From Flavobacterium chryseum (lineage in GTDB: Bacteria; Bacteroidota; Bacteroidia; Flavobacteriales; Flavobacteriaceae): a stretch of DNA of 64,000 bases. Location of the stretch: assembly GCF_004362015.1 (NCBI RefSeq), contig NZ_SNWW01000003.1:434001-498000 (forward strand), written 5' to 3'. Below the pieces are notes generated by a model. That model did not search any database and was not told the DNA's origin. It worked only from the letters and a program-made list of their open reading frames with translations. Each line of letters starts with the position of its first letter. Position 1 is the first letter of the stretch. A program made the position numbers and the translations under genes. Positions 62,285 to 64,000 of the stretch are shown in pieces.

Positions 62285-63769
62285 CTATTTTACTTCTTGC
62301 ATTAATTTTTTTATCAAAGGCGTAGTTACAATCAAAACAATACCTGCAATTAAAGAATATAATGCCAATTGATAATATCCATCTGTGTAAGCAATAAGTT
62401 TAGACATTAAAGTTGTTCCGGTATTTGCATTCGACATTTCTGAACCAAGTTTTCCTGCAGCAAATTGCCCGAAGGCACTTGATAAAAACCAAAGCCCCAT
62501 CATCATACCAAATAATCTTTTTGGTGATAATTTTGTAATTACAGACATTCCAATTGGTCCAATACATAATTCACCAAGTGTATACAACAAGTAACCCAGG
62601 GCAAATACATTTAGAGAACTTAATCCTTTTTCATCAATAAAAAATCTGGCGCTATAAAAAATAAAGAAACCAGCGGCTAACAATATAAAAGAGAATCCGA
62701 ATTTAATAACGGTATTAGGTTCGATTTTTCTTTTGTAAAGAAAGATCCATAACAATCCAACTAAAGGGCTAAAAATAATAACATACAATGAATTTATACT
62801 ATTATTAACCACATTTGGATCTATGTGAAAAAAAAACAGCTTATTTGTTAAGTTATCTTTTGCAAACAACGACAAAGAACCACCTGATTGCTCAGAGATT
62901 GCCATAAACATGAAATATCCGAAGATAAATACAAAGGCTGCCAAAAGTTTATATTGTTGTTTTCTATCTTCTATTCTCAATAATTCAAACAAAAAGTATA
63001 CTAATGCCGCAACACCAATTGAATACATAAAATACTCCGTAAAATCAGAATTTATAACCATGATATAAACCAATGGAATTACTAAAAATGATCCTACATA
63101 AACGGCTATTTCATAAAGGTTACGTTTTTTAGGAGTATGATTTTCTAAAGGAGAATTTCCTATTGGTGCTAAATGTTTTTTTGTTAAAAGAAAAGTAACA
63201 ACACCAATAATCATAACAATTGCTGCAGAAAGAAAACATAAACTCCAGGAATAATTTTTTCCTAAATAAATAGGAATAGCGCCTCCCAGCATTCCGCCTA
63301 TATTAATTCCGGCGTAAAATAATCCATAACCAGCGTCACGTCTTCCGTCTTTTTCATGATATAATTCACCAACCATTGACGAAACGTTAGGTTTAAAAAA
63401 GCCGGTTCCAATAATAGAAAGTGTTATTCCGTAATAAAAGAAATCATGCGGATTTGCAGCAATAAGTAAATTACCTAAAATCATCACGATTCCTCCAAAA
63501 AGAAGTGACTTTTTAAATCCTAAAATTTTATCTGCAAAAATTCCTCCAATAAAAGTAAAAGCATAAACAAATGCCTGAATAGCTCCATATTGAAGATTTG
63601 CTTTTCCTTCGAGCAAACCTAATTGGTCTACCATAAAAAAAGCTAAAACCCCTCTCATTCCATAAAAGCAAAAACGCTCCCACATTTCAACTAAAAATAA
63701 ATACCACAACTGTTTTGGATATTTACCTTTAAAATTTTGAATTTCCTCTAAAGCTGTATTGTTTTCCAT
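62285..63769 (-). CDS. POT family peptide:H+ symporter
   Basis: A 494-residue MFS transporter of the proton-dependent oligopeptide family, with about 14 helices. The ExxERFxYYG-type motif is seen as EMWERFCFYGMRGVLAFFMV near residue 30, and the family segment GYGLFYAGINIGGMLGGAIP near residue 150. It imports di- and tripeptides. I place the start at 63769 (MENNTALEE), because an upstream ATG at 63784 would overlap the preceding gene's end. It follows a second transporter of the same family. Confidence 0.92.
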   Translation of the reverse strand: MENNTALEEIQNFKGKYPKQLWYLFLVEMWERFCFYGMRGVLAFFMVDQLGLLEGKANLQYGAIQAFVYAFTFIGGIFADKILGFKKSLLFGGIVMILGNLLIAANPHDFFYYGITLSIIGTGFFKPNVSSMVGELYHEKDGRRDAGYGLFYAGINIGGMLGGAIPIYLGKNYSWSLCFLSAAIVMIIGVVTFLLTKKHLAPIGNSPLENHTPKKRNLYEIAVYVGSFLVIPLVYIMVINSDFTEYFMYSIGVAALVYFLFELLRIEDRKQQYKLLAAFVFIFGYFMFMAISEQSGGSLSLFAKDNLTNKLFFFHIDPNVVNNSINSLYVIIFSPLVGLLWIFLYKRKIEPNTVIKFGFSFILLAAGFFIFYSARFFIDEKGLSSLNVFALGYLLYTLGELCIGPIGMSVITKLSPKRLFGMMMGLWFLSSAFGQFAAGKLGSEMSNANTGTTLMSKLIAYTDGYYQLALYSLIAGIVLIVTTPLIKKLMQEVK

Positions 63770-63770
63770 A

Positions 63771-64000
63771 TTATCTAACACCATGCATCATTTTTTTCAA
63801 GAATGGAGTCAACGCAAATAAGACAATTGCTGCGATACCAGTAAGAACAACAAAAACCATAAAAAACTCGTATAGATTATGAATTTCGAATCCGGCAAAA
63901 AAGTGATTATGTGCACTAATTTGGTGTTGCTCTAAAAGCGATAATTGCTCTGCTGTTGGTGTTATTTTATGATCTAAAACTGCCTGAAGATCAATTCCTA
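63771..64000 (-). CDS. Second POT family peptide transporter (3' end only)
   Basis: Reading the minus strand from the window end gives an open frame of 76 codons that stops at TAA (63771-63773). It ends in a hydrophobic helix (EFFMVFVVLTGIAAIVLFAL), then TPFLKKMMHGVR, very like the C-terminus of the downstream POT transporter (TPLIKKLMQEVK). A soluble loop (ITPTAEQLSLLEQHQISAHN) precedes the helix. The N-terminal part is outside the window. The stop lies one base before the next gene's start at 63769, so the two are a tandem duplicate operon. Confidence 0.8.
   Translation of the reverse strand, partial: GIDLQAVLDHKITPTAEQLSLLEQHQISAHNHFFAGFEIHNLYEFFMVFVVLTGIAAIVLFALTPFLKKMMHGVR

Noticed and set aside
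1-64000. tRNA or rRNA genes, prophage, toxin-antitoxin or defence system
   Set aside because: No segment showed tRNA arm patterns, rRNA sequence, phage structural genes, or recognisable defence proteins. A tRNA could be missed by eye, but none stood out in the gaps.

Overview
The window looks like chromosomal DNA from a member of the Bacteroidota, most likely the genus Flavobacterium. The sequence is AT-rich and genes are mostly not preceded by Shine-Dalgarno sites. Many genes carry the Bacteroidota -7 promoter element TAnnTTTG about 25-60 bases upstream of the start. The gene set includes GLPGLI-family, DUF5686, DUF4249, 2TM, exosortase F, SprT/PorT, TamL and STN/TonB-dependent receptor genes, and a short primary sigma factor without region 1.1. 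I saw no rRNA, tRNA, CRISPR array, insertion sequence or prophage. It reads as a core genome segment with a few accessory-looking islands.

Layout. 0.1-7.2 kb: GLPGLI protein, a deoxynucleoside kinase with an overlapping upstream exported protein, then two pyrophosphatases (soluble Ppa and ion-pumping HppA with an unusual Cys-rich tail) and a DNA glycosylase. 7.4-13.4 kb: DUF5686 outer-membrane protein, pyruvate dehydrogenase E1 beta, and etfBA. 13.5-16.6 kb: DUF151/UVR nuclease-like protein, thyA, a CBM48-like protein, a 2TM protein and folA (thymidylate/folate cycle). 17.1-24 kb: menG, sprT/porT, an SPOUT rRNA methyltransferase, tamL, fbaA and accD. 24-28.6 kb: lipoprotein, cupin/JmjC-like protein, FtsX-type ABC permease, purH. 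28.7-34.4 kb: the complete elongasome set mreB-mreC-mreD-mrdA-rodA. 34.6-39.3 kb: DedA, a metal-related outer-membrane cluster (HMA protein, TonB receptor, HYC_CC_PP protein) and the exosortase F pair. 39.4-43.6 kb: a GAF protein, a TonB-domain protein, rpsO and pnp. 43.7-50.3 kb: a co-directional surface cluster (hypothetical, STN-TonB receptor, DUF4249 lipoprotein, MG2/plug-like protein). 50.4-53.1 kb: rpoD, rpe, a nuclease lipoprotein. 53.1-60.4 kb: tail-specific protease, then surE, a small membrane protein, lpxB, an NlpC/P60 lipoprotein and a ComEC-like protein. 60.4-64 kb: three tandem thioredoxin-fold proteins, only one with CxxC, and two tandem POT peptide transporters, the second cut by the window end.

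Themes. Envelope biogenesis dominates: cell-wall elongation, lipid A, TamL/SprT outer-membrane and type IX secretion functions, TonB receptors and exosortase. Most transcription units end in clear hairpin plus T-run terminators. The most unusual non-coding signal is a set of short intergenic repeats with a 7-base period (AAATTCC, AAATCTA and AAGCTTA/AAGCCTA families). They sit directly after stop codons, often as inverted arms, and in three cases run up to the next start codon. The strongest protein-level oddities are the Cys-rich extension on HppA, an AccD with all four zinc-ribbon cysteines replaced, the two thioredoxin paralogs that lost their CxxC, and a ComEC without the metal-binding motif in its C-terminal domain.
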